A stretch of DNA of 27,743 bases from CAMBRQ01 sp945870325 (GCF_050313795.1 NZ_JBNPMC010000046.1:1-27743); one strand, 5' to 3'; positions 1 through 6,817 are shown, counted from the stretch's first letter. A program made the numbers and translations. The notes: generated by a model not told the origin, from the letters alone.

Positions 1-190
1 TCCTCCAGACTGTTACTTTCACACTTTTTATTTTGAGTCCCTCAATCGTAGTAAAACCGTAGTACCCCGCTAACCCTATTGCACCGATTTGCCGCAGTTT
101 ATCGCAGTAATTGCCCTCAAGCACTTTCACGCCGCTGTCCTGCCGTGGCAGATAAAGAGTATTTTTATCATCTTGAATATATCCTTTCAT
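1..190 (-). CDS. Unknown protein, N-terminal part, runs off the window's left edge
   Basis: An open frame starts at an ATG whose first base is 190 and stays open to base 1, giving 63 complete residues with no stop. It begins MKGYIQDDKNTLYLPRQ and contains NYCDKLRQIGAIGLAGYYGF; the composition is protein-like and soluble. I do not recognise the family. Small proteins of this sort are common in clostridial conjugative elements, but that is an inference from general experience. The start overlaps the stop of a 22-codon frame (187-255) in an ATGA arrangement, which suggests translational coupling, although no strong Shine-Dalgarno site is visible. The DNA coding for it shares several short blocks with the repeats at about 2079-2386 and 5127-5441, so it may instead be part of a repeat that happens to be open. 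Confidence 0.4.
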   Translation of the reverse strand, partial: MKGYIQDDKNTLYLPRQDSGVKVLEGNYCDKLRQIGAIGLAGYYGFTTIEGLKIKSVKVTVWR

Positions 191-313
191 AAGCCTTTAA
201 ACCTTAATATTACAGGCTTTTCGGCACTTTTCTTCATTTTTGATTTTTGCTCCATTCACGTAATTCTATGTAAATCTACGCAAATTCACGGGCAAATGGT
301 GTAGTAAGTGGTG
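44..313. repeat. Repeat unit A (blocks in opposite order to units B and C)
   Basis: The left end carries GTAGTA at 48-53 and 59-64 (11-bp period); the right end carries CAAATGGTGTAGTA at 293-306. In between are blocks matching unit B: a GATTTGCCGCAGTTT word near 86-100, a CTGCCGTGGCAGA...TTTTATCAT block at about 139-171, and a TTACAGGC...ACTTTTC block at about 210-231. All lie on the same strand as in unit B, but the order along the plus strand is the exact reverse of B. The MIKILFICHG-coding start of a phosphatase-like frame (127-171, minus) is also present and stops after 14 codons. Confidence 0.5.
187..255 (-). CDS. Possible 22-residue leader peptide coupled to the gene at the left edge
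   Basis: A short frame reads MEQKSKMKKSAEKPVILRF and ends in TGA overlapping the ATG of the downstream frame (ATGA). It is lysine-rich. It also carries a stretch (about 208-231) that matches part of the repeat at 2135-2160. There is no convincing ribosome site, so it may be non-coding repeat sequence. Confidence 0.2.
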   Translation of the reverse strand: MEQKSKMKKSAEKPVILRFKGL

Positions 314-353
314 TTACTATATATCAAAATCAAACAGTCTGAATAATCCTCAT

Positions 354-713
354 TTAAAGCAAAGTAAAAGTTTCAAAACTTCTAATTTTACTATCCAAAA
401 AGAGATTATCTTCTATGTCTGCTTCTTCATTTACCACATCAATACAGTAATTTATATTTCTCATCCCAGCATCTGTCAACTTCATAATAATATTCAATCT
501 AATGTTAGCTTTAATCATTTTTATTATAATATTTTTTTGAATTCCCGTTACGTTACATTTTTCTCCATTTTCCAATACCAAGGCGGCTTCTAAATCTGAT
601 ACTCCATTCAAACTCTTTCCTTCATACTTTACTAGTAATTTTGTATTTTGAGTATTCAATGAATTTCGAATTCGCACGTATTCTTTTAATTGCAAATATA
701 AATCTACAGGCAA
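354..713 (-). CDS. Unknown 119-residue protein downstream of the YhcG-type nuclease
   Basis: The frame starts at TTG (711-713), 17 bases after the nuclease stop codon at 730-732, and reads LPVDLYLQLKEYVRIRNSL at its N-terminus. The two genes are probably co-transcribed and translationally coupled, because no clear ribosome site lies in front of the TTG. The frame is open back to a stop at 735-737, so a few more residues upstream are possible. No signal peptide or membrane segment is visible and there is no cysteine cluster. I do not recognise the family. Its position suggests a partner or accessory of the nuclease (inference). The A+T content is high, like the rest of the island. Confidence 0.5.
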   Translation of the reverse strand: MPVDLYLQLKEYVRIRNSLNTQNTKLLVKYEGKSLNGVSDLEAALVLENGEKCNVTGIQKNIIIKMIKANIRLNIIMKLTDAGMRNINYCIDVVNEEADIEDNLFLDSKIRSFETFTLL

Positions 714-729
714 ATGTAACTCATATCTT

Positions 730-1905
730 TCACTTTAATGGCTTTTCCGGCATTGCTGATATCTCAAGCAATTTGGGCACTTCCTCTAATATCGGAGCAA
801 GCACCTTGTAATTTCCTGGCAATTCGTCTGCCGTACGATAAGTAGCAACCCCCAACGGCTTGCTGTAATCTCTAATCGCCATTTCGACAACACCTCTATT
901 GACTTCTTTACACATGAGAATTCCAATAGATGGGTTCTCTCCATTTTTTCGTTCCTGTTCGTCCAACGCTGTAAGATAAAAATTCAGTTGTCCAAGATAA
1001 GCAGGCTTGAACTTGCCTTTTTTTAGTTCAATAACAACCAGTGCCTTTAAATCCCGCTGAAAAAACAAAAGATCACAAAAGAATTCATCTCCATTTACCA
1101 CAATCCTGTGTTGATTTCCGATAAAACAAAATCCCGAACCAAGGCATTGAATAAAATTACGGATATTTCTGACTATTTCGCCTTCCAAAACACGTTCATC
1201 TAAATCTTGTGGATCAGAAATATCCAACTCCTCTATATTCACAAAATCCAACAAATACTCATCTTTAAAAGATTGTATAGCTTTGAGATATTGCTTATTC
1301 TCTGGAATGGTAATTTTAAAATTATTGGGCATACTTCCTCTGTGATGATATAAATCTTCCTTTAAACGTAATTCCAGCATATTCCTGCTCCAATGCCCAA
1401 TTGCCGCCTCACGAATATAAAACATCCTCTCATCTATATCTTTTGCCTTGCGGATAATCATCATATGTAAGGAAAAGCCAATAGAAGTAAAATACTCCAT
1501 GTTGAAATCATTTATCATCTGTGTTCGATTTTTATCTGATTCTGGAAGAAAAATTTGTACTATACTTAAATCGCTAACTGCGGTTAGCGATTTACCAGTC
1601 TGATCAGTCTCTGTAAAGCCCGCCAACAAAGGACTCCATTCTTCATAAAACTGTCGCATGAGTTTTATATTTGCATCAGAAAAGCCTCGAAGTCCAGGTA
1701 ATTCCTCCTGTAATCGAGTACTAATTTCCTTAATAGCTCCAGTTCCCCATGTTCCTTTTCGAGAATTGGCGGATACATATGCACCAATAGCATAATAGAG
1801 TGATAACTGCTCGCTATTAACATATCTTGCTGCTTGATATTGACTTTTCAAAATTGCCGCCTTAATAAATCTTACTGCTTCCAAATATTTTTCTTCCATT
1901 TCCAA
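730..1905 (-). CDS. YhcG/DUF1016-type PD-(D/E)XK nuclease-domain protein
   Basis: This 391-residue protein has the two-part layout of the YhcG (DUF1016) family: an N-terminal helical region (about 1-180, with the typical YYAIGAYVS and REAAIGHWSRNMLE stretches) and a C-terminal PD-(D/E)XK nuclease fold. The predicted catalytic residues are D278 in FFCDLLFF and E293/K295 in VIELKKG, followed by GQLNFY (Q306). Length is close to E. coli YhcG (about 375). The start is TTG at 1903-1905, chosen because AAAGGAG lies six bases upstream; an ATG two codons later is further from that site. Family members often occur with restriction or toxin genes, and a defence role is plausible but unproven. The catalytic set looks intact. 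It is followed by the 119-residue unknown gene and flanked by repeat units. Confidence 0.9.
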   Translation of the reverse strand: MEMEEKYLEAVRFIKAAILKSQYQAARYVNSEQLSLYYAIGAYVSANSRKGTWGTGAIKEISTRLQEELPGLRGFSDANIKLMRQFYEEWSPLLAGFTETDQTGKSLTAVSDLSIVQIFLPESDKNRTQMINDFNMEYFTSIGFSLHMMIIRKAKDIDERMFYIREAAIGHWSRNMLELRLKEDLYHHRGSMPNNFKITIPENKQYLKAIQSFKDEYLLDFVNIEELDISDPQDLDERVLEGEIVRNIRNFIQCLGSGFCFIGNQHRIVVNGDEFFCDLLFFQRDLKALVVIELKKGKFKPAYLGQLNFYLTALDEQERKNGENPSIGILMCKEVNRGVVEMAIRDYSKPLGVATYRTADELPGNYKVLAPILEEVPKLLEISAMPEKPLK

Positions 1906-2059
1906 GCATAGCTCCTTTGCTCTATTTTTTTATAATTTCTTCACATTAATTCTGCCATTATCTTTTATTTAGATTGGGTAAAAACAGTCTACCTAACACA
2001 TCATATCAAAATATCTTTCAAAATTCTATGATAATCCAAGGACTCTTTTTATTGTCACA
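1906..2059. other. Non-coding stretch upstream of the nuclease gene
   Basis: No credible gene is visible. It is AT-rich and must hold the promoter of the nuclease gene, but I could not assign a convincing -35/-10 pair. A short imperfect inverted repeat (GGTAAAAAC...TCTACC, about 1976-1995) is present. The upstream part merges into repeat unit B. Confidence 0.4.
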
Positions 2060-2197
2060 TCAAGGCTCTAACCCAAATACAAATGGTGTAGTAGTGGTGT
2101 AGTAAGCGCCTTTCTTCACCATGAAACCATTGATTTTACAGGCTTTTTCGGGACTTTTCAAGATACTGCCGTGGCAGACAAATAATACTTTTATCAT
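2060..2197 (-). pseudogene. Low-molecular-weight protein tyrosine phosphatase N-terminal remnant within repeat B
   Basis: A 45-residue frame begins MIKVLFVCHGSILKSPEKAC after a strong GAGGAGG ribosome site. The first ten residues match the start of low-molecular-weight protein tyrosine phosphatases, whose P-loop is C-x5-R-S/T; here the arginine is replaced by lysine (CHGSILKSP) and the rest of the enzyme is missing. It ends with AYYTTTTPFVFGLEP, where the YYTTTTPF part is coded by the paired GTAGTA boxes. The same start occurs in repeat C (17 codons, 5196-5249) and repeat A (14 codons, 127-171). It is either a dead gene fragment carried by the repeat or a short peptide that is really made. 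Confidence 0.5.
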
Positions 2198-2386
2198 AAA
2201 CGAAAATCCTCCTCAAATGCCGTATTCTGCCCCGATTTGCCGCAGTTTGCCGAGCATAAATTTTGCTCTGAGATTGTTAAATTTGTCACAGAATAAGCAA
2301 AATGCGGCAAAGCGGGGCAAGTTGAGACCGTCAATCGTAGTAAAAACGTAGTAGAAATTGAAGTATCTTACTACTCGACTTCTATC
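2079..2386. repeat. Repeat unit B between two accessory gene pairs
   Basis: This unit shares about 90% identity by eye with unit C over 2167-2353. Both ends carry GTAGTA pairs at an 11-bp period (2088/2099 and 2337/2348), and an inverted TACTAC lies at 2369-2374. Internal words TTTGCCGCA (near 2238) and TGCGGCAAA (near 2303) are inverted repeats that could fold over a roughly 55-base loop. The right end (TTCTATC, 2380-2386) runs into the stop codon of the neighbouring HEPN-like gene. The unit also carries the phosphatase start codon with its ribosome site. Confidence 0.8.
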
Positions 2387-3419
2387 GGTTTACTTTTATC
2401 ACTGCATCCTTAAGTTGAAGATAATCTCCTATTTGACATGCGAGACTCTCCAACTCTTGCATAATTCCCTTTTTAACTATTAAATAATCTGATTTGAAAT
2501 ACTTATGAGTCAAACCAAATAATATATCCTCAGAGAGCAACTCATCCTTTTTTAATGCAACACCCAGTTTATAATGTGCCATTGCGTTTCTAAATTGCCA
2601 AGACTCCCACTCCGAATTAATAACCAAATTCGCATTCCATTTCAAGTTTATTTGAGGAATAATATATAACAAGGAATAATAAAGTAAATATGCAAAGCGC
2701 ATCTTTGTCGATATTTCTTCTCGTACCCAAGAATCTACACAACAGATGATAAAATTAATCTGGCACAAAACAGAAAATAGTACAAATTTATCACTAAATG
2801 TATTTCCTACTGGCGATTTCACAAATCCTCCATAATCACGAACATCATACTTTATTGAAGTATCGACTGGATATTCTTTCGTTGCATTAAAAAGTTTTAT
2901 ATACTTACCTCCAATAACTGACATTGCTTTGATATATTCTCCAATATTCCGACCATATGAAAACAGCGGAGTATAATAATAACATAAAATCGTGTTTCCA
3001 CAAATTACCCCATTTGCCCTATCAACGCCAAAAATATCATATAACTTCAATTTTTTAGCAAGTGGTTTGCAAACATTTCCAAAATAATCATCACTTACAT
3101 GATACGCTTCTTTAAGAGTTTCATAAATAACAGAATAATCATTCTGCCACATTTTAATAGAATTTCTCATTTCTTCATAGTAAGTCTGTTCCGATTTGGA
3201 AAAAATCGGTATCTCTAATTTCACTTTACTGGAATTATTAATAGCTTTTACCCATTCTTCTGCTCCATCAATTATAACACCCATATATGGCAAAAGTGAC
3301 GGAATATAATTCGATTCATTAGGATTAATTCTTTTTATAACCGTGTATAAAAATCTCAGATCATTTTGAATCAAAGATAATGCTGCTTTCTGAACAGGTT
3401 TTAAATTTAAATCCTCCAT
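2382..3419 (-). CDS. Unknown protein with a HEPN-like R-X4-H motif
   Basis: This is a 345-residue protein from the ATG at 3419, chosen because GAGAGG lies just upstream; the frame is open 16 codons further (to 3467) but with a poorer context. I do not recognise the full-length family. It is rich in aromatic and hydrophobic residues, with a probable helical core around residues 195-250. Near the C-terminus is WQFRNAMAHYKLG (R277, N278, H282), which fits the R-N-x3-H active-site pattern of HEPN ribonuclease domains found in toxin and defence proteins. One motif is not proof of the fold. It lies 91 bases downstream of the AAA+ ATPase gene, probably in one operon, and its stop codon falls inside the end of repeat B. 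Confidence 0.75.
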   Translation of the reverse strand: MEDLNLKPVQKAALSLIQNDLRFLYTVIKRINPNESNYIPSLLPYMGVIIDGAEEWVKAINNSSKVKLEIPIFSKSEQTYYEEMRNSIKMWQNDYSVIYETLKEAYHVSDDYFGNVCKPLAKKLKLYDIFGVDRANGVICGNTILCYYYTPLFSYGRNIGEYIKAMSVIGGKYIKLFNATKEYPVDTSIKYDVRDYGGFVKSPVGNTFSDKFVLFSVLCQINFIICCVDSWVREEISTKMRFAYLLYYSLLYIIPQINLKWNANLVINSEWESWQFRNAMAHYKLGVALKKDELLSEDILFGLTHKYFKSDYLIVKKGIMQELESLACQIGDYLQLKDAVIKVNR

Positions 3420-3439
3420 GTATATCCTCTCTCTATCAT
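3407..3439 (-). promoter_or_regulatory. Possible 10-codon upstream frame overlapping the HEPN-like gene start
   Basis: A short frame (MIERGYTWRI) starts at 3439, nine bases downstream of a strong AGGAGG, and ends at 3407, overlapping the start of the main gene in another frame. It could couple or throttle translation of the HEPN-like gene. No direct evidence beyond the ribosome site. Confidence 0.25.
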
Positions 3440-3510
3440 AGGTGCAAAGCCTCCTGAGAAACCGCATTCCACTCCGTTTTACCGACTACATTTTTACTCT
3501 TTTCCATCAA

Positions 3511-4764
3511 TCAGTTATCCAAACTGCCCTCATTCAACAGAAAATCATAGACGCTCATAATCAACACTCCATCGTCATTGTAATACGGTGCAGGTACGTC
3601 TTTCGTGATGATGATCTTCTTGAAGAAATCACCAGTCAACATCAGGGAGCGCTGCTCCTGTTCCATCTTTGTTTGGTTCGGAATTGCATAGGCCGACTGG
3701 ATATAATAACGCTTGGATCCTTTATTGCAAACAAAATCAATTTCCAACTGCTTGCGGATTCCATGACCTTTTTCATTAGTTTTATTCAGAGTGATAACTC
3801 CCACATCCACATTGAACCCCCGTATCTTCAGCTCATTGAAGATGATATTCTCCATAGCATGAGTTCCTTCCAGTTGACGGAAATTGAGACGGGCATTGCG
3901 TAGTCCCAAATCAGTAAAATAATATTTGACCGGTGTGTCGATATACTTCTTACCTTTAATGTCATATCGGACAGCACTGTCAATCAGAAAAGAATCACAA
4001 AGATAGTCGATATACCTTTTGATGGTTGTGTTACTGATGGTTTTCCGCTTGACAGTTTTGAAAGTAGCCGACAGCTTTGTCGGGTTTGTAAGCGAGCCGA
4101 TAGCAGACGAGAGAATGTTCAGAAGTTCCTCTAATTCTGCCCGATTGCGTACATTATGTCTGCCTACAATATCCGAAATATAGGTCTCCTCAAACAGCGA
4201 CTTGAGGAAATTAATCTTTTCCTCCGGACTTGAAATGTTCATGATAGGCGGCAGTCCGCCGTAAAGCATATATTCATTCCAGCCGTCCTGTTTCGTCCCC
4301 GAATAGACAGACATAAATTCAGCAAAACTGAGAGGATGCATATGAACTTCATCTCCCCGTCCCCGAAATTCGGTAATCACATCTTTGGACAAAAACCGGG
4401 CATTGCTTCCTGTCACATATACATCCACATTTTTCATACGAATCAGGCTGTTTAGTACGGATTCAAACTCTCCCAAAAGCTGTACCTCATCCAGCAGCAC
4501 ATAGTACATTCCATCATCTTTAATCTGCTCCTTGAGATAGGGATACAGAACTTCTGGATCACGAAAACGCTTATTCTCAAAGGAATCAAACGCAATTTCT
4601 ATAATGTGCTGTTCATCCACTCCTTCTGCCAGCAAATGATCCTTGAACAGATTAAACAACAAGTAAGACTTTCCGCAGCGACGGATGCCAGTTACCACCT
4701 TGATAAGTCCATTATGCTTCTTATTGATAAGCTTATTCAAATAGATGTCTCTCTTAATTTCCAT
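3511..4764 (-). CDS. AAA+ ATPase with DUF4143 C-terminal domain
   Basis: This 417-residue protein belongs to the archaeal/bacterial AAA-14 plus DUF4143 ATPase family. Visible are Walker A GIRRCGKS (26-33), Walker B YYVLLDEVQ (D92/E93), a sensor-like YVTGSNARFLSKD stretch, an arginine-rich FRGRGDEV loop and the family phrase HPLSFAEF. The C-terminal part (about 190-400) is DUF4143, with a PD-(D/E)XK-like EIDFVCNKGSKRYYIQ stretch. The start ATG follows AAGG at a reasonable distance. Members are widespread in mobile and variable regions; their cellular role is not well settled, so I assign none. The gene is preceded by a promoter framed by two palindromes, unlike its neighbours, which suggests tight, possibly autogenous control. 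Confidence 0.93.
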   Translation of the reverse strand: MEIKRDIYLNKLINKKHNGLIKVVTGIRRCGKSYLLFNLFKDHLLAEGVDEQHIIEIAFDSFENKRFRDPEVLYPYLKEQIKDDGMYYVLLDEVQLLGEFESVLNSLIRMKNVDVYVTGSNARFLSKDVITEFRGRGDEVHMHPLSFAEFMSVYSGTKQDGWNEYMLYGGLPPIMNISSPEEKINFLKSLFEETYISDIVGRHNVRNRAELEELLNILSSAIGSLTNPTKLSATFKTVKRKTISNTTIKRYIDYLCDSFLIDSAVRYDIKGKKYIDTPVKYYFTDLGLRNARLNFRQLEGTHAMENIIFNELKIRGFNVDVGVITLNKTNEKGHGIRKQLEIDFVCNKGSKRYYIQSAYAIPNQTKMEQEQRSLMLTGDFFKKIIITKDVPAPYYNDDGVLIMSVYDFLLNEGSLDN

Positions 4765-4791
4765 ATCATGATCCTTCTTTCTACTGAAAGT

Positions 4792-4811
4792 TTTTGCGAT
4801 TTATCGCAAAA
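4792..4811. promoter_or_regulatory. Palindromic operator, promoter-proximal, of the AAA+ ATPase gene
   Basis: TTTTGCGATTTATCGCAAAA is a perfect inverted repeat with nine-base arms and a two-base centre. It lies 13 bases downstream of the -10 box and about 27 bases before the start codon, where a bound protein would block transcription. Confidence 0.75.
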
Positions 4812-4823
4812 TTCTTCATTAGT

Positions 4824-4852
4824 ATTGTATCCCCTTCGGATTGATTTTACAA
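4824..4852 (-). promoter_or_regulatory. Promoter of the AAA+ ATPase gene
   Basis: Reading on the minus strand, TTGTAA (4847-4852) and TACAAT (4824-4829) are separated by exactly 17 bases, a good sigma-70/sigma-A type promoter. It lies between two TTGCGAT-N2-ATCGCAA palindromes and within the arms TTCATTAG (4815-4822) and CTAATGAA (4856-4863). Confidence 0.75.
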
Positions 4853-4868
4853 CTCCTAATGAAATTTT

Positions 4869-4884
4869 TTGCGATTCATCGCAA
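4869..4884. promoter_or_regulatory. Palindromic operator, upstream of the promoter of the AAA+ ATPase gene
   Basis: TTGCGATTCATCGCAA repeats the sequence of the first palindrome except at the two central bases. The two operators are 74 bases apart (centre to centre about 75), close to seven helical turns, so a looping repressor could bridge them over the promoter. Confidence 0.7.
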
Positions 4885-5055
4885 TTTCATGCACTAAAAT
4901 CCGTCAAAGAAACACAACCCAAAACTGCAATACTTAAAACCTGACATCAGTATCAACACCTGCTTTGTAAACTTATCCCACTACAATCCTACATACAAAA
5001 ACGGAAGATACCCGCACAGCAAACAAACATTATTTTTTACATTCATAATTATTGT
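4885..5055. other. Non-coding stretch upstream of the ATPase promoter
   Basis: I see no gene, hairpin or clear promoter here. It leads into a degenerate copy of the island repeat. Confidence 0.4.
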
Positions 5056-5143
5056 CCCTTAAATGCCACGTTTTGCCGCAATTTGCCCCCACGACACCCT
5101 GTCATAGTATAGGATGTAATTGAATCGTAGTAAAAACGGTGTA
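5056..5143. repeat. Degenerate partial copy of the island repeat
   Basis: The stretch has CCTTAAATGCCACGTTTTGC followed by CGCAATTTG, resembling the matching part of units B and C. It ends with a GTAGTA box at 5127-5132 and a decayed second box (GGTGTA) 11 bases later. This abuts unit C, so the left side of unit C is a tandem or nested partial copy. Confidence 0.45.
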
Positions 5144-5441
5144 AACACCATTTCCGCTGCCGCGATTTGCACCGTTTTGACACGATTTGCGTTGGCTATG
5201 AATATTTGCCGTTCGGTTTGCCGTGGCAAACAAATAATACTTTTATCATAAACGAAAATCCTCCTAAAATGCCGTGTTCTGCCTCGATTTGCCGCAGTTT
5301 GCCGACTATAAATTTTGCTTTGAGATTGCTAAATTTGTCACAGAATAAGCAAAATGCGGCAAAACGGGGCAAGCCCGGGACATGAAACGTAGTAAAATCG
5401 TAGTAAGAATTGGGGTGTTTTACTACTGCGAATATTCTATC
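5127..5441. repeat. Repeat unit C next to the terminase remnant
   Basis: The part from about 5218 to 5405 is nearly the same as unit B (2167-2353). It contains the phosphatase start with its GGAGG site (5249 on the minus strand), the TTTGCCGCA/TGCGGCAAA inverted pair, GTAGTA at 5389-5394 and 5400-5405, and an inverted TACTAC at 5421-5426. TTCTATC closes the unit as in B. The left part differs from B. Beyond the right end, terminase-like coding sequence begins. Confidence 0.75.
5196..5249 (-). pseudogene. Second phosphatase start fragment, inside repeat C
   Basis: The frame reads MIKVLFVCHGKPNGKYS and stops after 17 codons. It has the same ribosome site and start as the fragment in repeat B, and loses the P-loop directly after the glycine. 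Confidence 0.4.
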
Positions 5442-5454
5442 ATAGGTTGCGGGA

Positions 5455-6100
5455 TTTGGGGAGTGGGGAATGTACTTCTCATCCGAATATCTCGGTGGAA
5501 ATATCAACACCAAAGCAGTGATATCTCCTGTGCTCGATATAGTCCAGTCCGGCATAACAGTCTCTTCCCTCCAGCAACTTCATATCAATCGGTTCATTGC
5601 CTTTCATGAAGATTGCATCCGGAATCCATGATGTTGTGCTGGATACCCACATATTCATTCGAAGCCACTTGAAAGTAATCTCATCCGCCGGATTCTGTTT
5701 CGCTTCCCTGTAGGCATCACGAAGTCTTTCAATATCAACCGTATATCCAAGGGAAGGATTTACCTTATACCAGTTTGCTTCATCTTCCCAATCCTCATCA
5801 TCCTTTAGTCCATAGACCACCGGATAAAAGGTCGAATCTACACGCCTGCCTTCTAAGATATTAATCGCCTTTGTATGCAACTCAAAAGCAATGGAATTTC
5901 TATTATTCCCGGCAGTCGTAATCATGAAGTGAAACTGATTCTATCTTGCATCAGAACTGTACTTGGTAAGCACAACGTATAACTGGCGATTCGCTGCACT
6001 TGGCTCATTGTACGCATACAAAAGATAAAGAGCGATAGCTGCTGCCAATTCGCTCTTACCTACCTTCTTGCATATTTCAACAAATGCAGTTCTCCGTTTC
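5455..6100 (-). pseudogene. Phage terminase large subunit remnant, frameshifted and truncated
   Basis: Three reading-frame pieces line up with a phage terminase large subunit. The first (upstream, about 5938-6100) has a Walker A-like CKKVGKSE followed by LAAAIALYLLYAYNEPSA. The second (5479-5925) has MITTAGNNRNS, ILEGRRVDSTFYPVVYGL, WYKVNPSLGYTV and CYAGLD. The third continues in another frame from SSTGDITALVLIFPP (about 5455-5540). A stop between the first and second pieces and a frame change after CYAGLD break the gene, and the nuclease domain beyond FPP is missing where repeat C begins. In an intact phage this motor packages DNA. The gene is clearly dead. Confidence 0.85.
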
Positions 6101-6244
6101 AAAGGTTGAGCCACCAGAAGTAATATGCTCCGGGCAAATAGGCATTCCCTTTTCCGGAACCGGCTCTTTTGTATTCAGTTTTCTTTTTCCCGGATTGCCT
6201 TCCAGCTTCTTAACCGCTGTAGGCTTTGGCTTTCTTCCAGCCAT
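6077..6244 (-). pseudogene. Phage terminase small subunit (P27 family) N-terminal remnant
   Basis: The frame begins at 6244 after AAGGAGAGG with MAGRKPKPTAVKKLEGNPGK, the hallmark start of P27-family terminase small subunits, and continues KRKLNTKEPVPEKGMPICPEHI before running into unrelated sequence and a stop after 55 codons. Family members are usually well over 100 residues, so more than half is missing. The DNA directly after this point belongs to the large subunit in another frame, so one deletion removed the end of the small gene and the beginning of the large one. It marks a former prophage or related element. Confidence 0.8.
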
Positions 6245-6326
6245 TGGAATCCTCTCCTTCCCTAATTCTTTGCAAAATCAAAGGACCATGTATCTCTACA
6301 CGATCCCTATTACTAATTTTATGTAT

Positions 6327-6817
6327 TTACATCCAGCTTTTGGTTTCTTTACTCCATGTCTGCTCAAAGGAATTATCGTTATGAATTGAATCCACGATGG
6401 GCAGCAATAATTCTTTTAATAGTTGCATAGTTTCTTCAAATTCTACTTTCACCAGTGCTTTCTTCTTTTTTATAAAGGCTCTCCATCTTCCCTGCCTTGT
6501 CTCATCCATACCTCCGGAACCTCCATGTCCAGCAGAACCGGGAACTCCATTTTCATTCTTTCGGGATACACCACATCACCAAAACCAATATCTATTGATA
6601 CGGGAATCTTGGTTCTGTCCAGATATCCCATAATAGATACATTTACACCATGATACTCCTTGAATTCCGTTATATTGATAACCTCAAGCGCATTCAGATC
6701 AAATCGTAACGCATCATCGCACTCTATAGAAAAAATGTCATTAAATACTTTCTTCATTTCTTCAGCATCATTTGGAATACGCTGTAATCTGTCCTTTACG
6801 GATATAGCGTTTGTCAT
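6327..6817 (-). pseudogene. AbiEii-type nucleotidyltransferase toxin remnant
   Basis: From the ATG at 6817 (AGAGGTG upstream) the frame reads MTNAISVKDRLQRIP, the usual start of AbiEii/AbiGii toxins. It then jumps directly to a mid-protein stretch (EYHGVNVSIMGYLDRTKIP, then VSIDIGFGDVVYPE). The nucleotidyltransferase core with its metal-binding residues, expected between these parts, is absent. After EFPVLLDMEVPEV the frame shifts to another (6327-6509) that supplies a C-terminal part with RQGRWRAFIKKKKAL and LLLPIVDSI. Two internal deletions plus a frameshift mean no active toxin. In intact systems this protein is paired with AbiEi as a type IV toxin-antitoxin or phage-abortive system. The antitoxin remnant lies immediately upstream. 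Confidence 0.8.

Noticed and set aside
3442..3903. Plus-strand frames opposite the ATPase, Fic, kinase and permease genes
   Set aside because: They are antisense shadows of clear minus-strand genes and lack ribosome sites and protein-like composition.
5382..5609. Plus-strand 75-codon frame at the repeat C / terminase junction
   Set aside because: It lies across the repeat end and opposite terminase coding sequence, with no credible start context.
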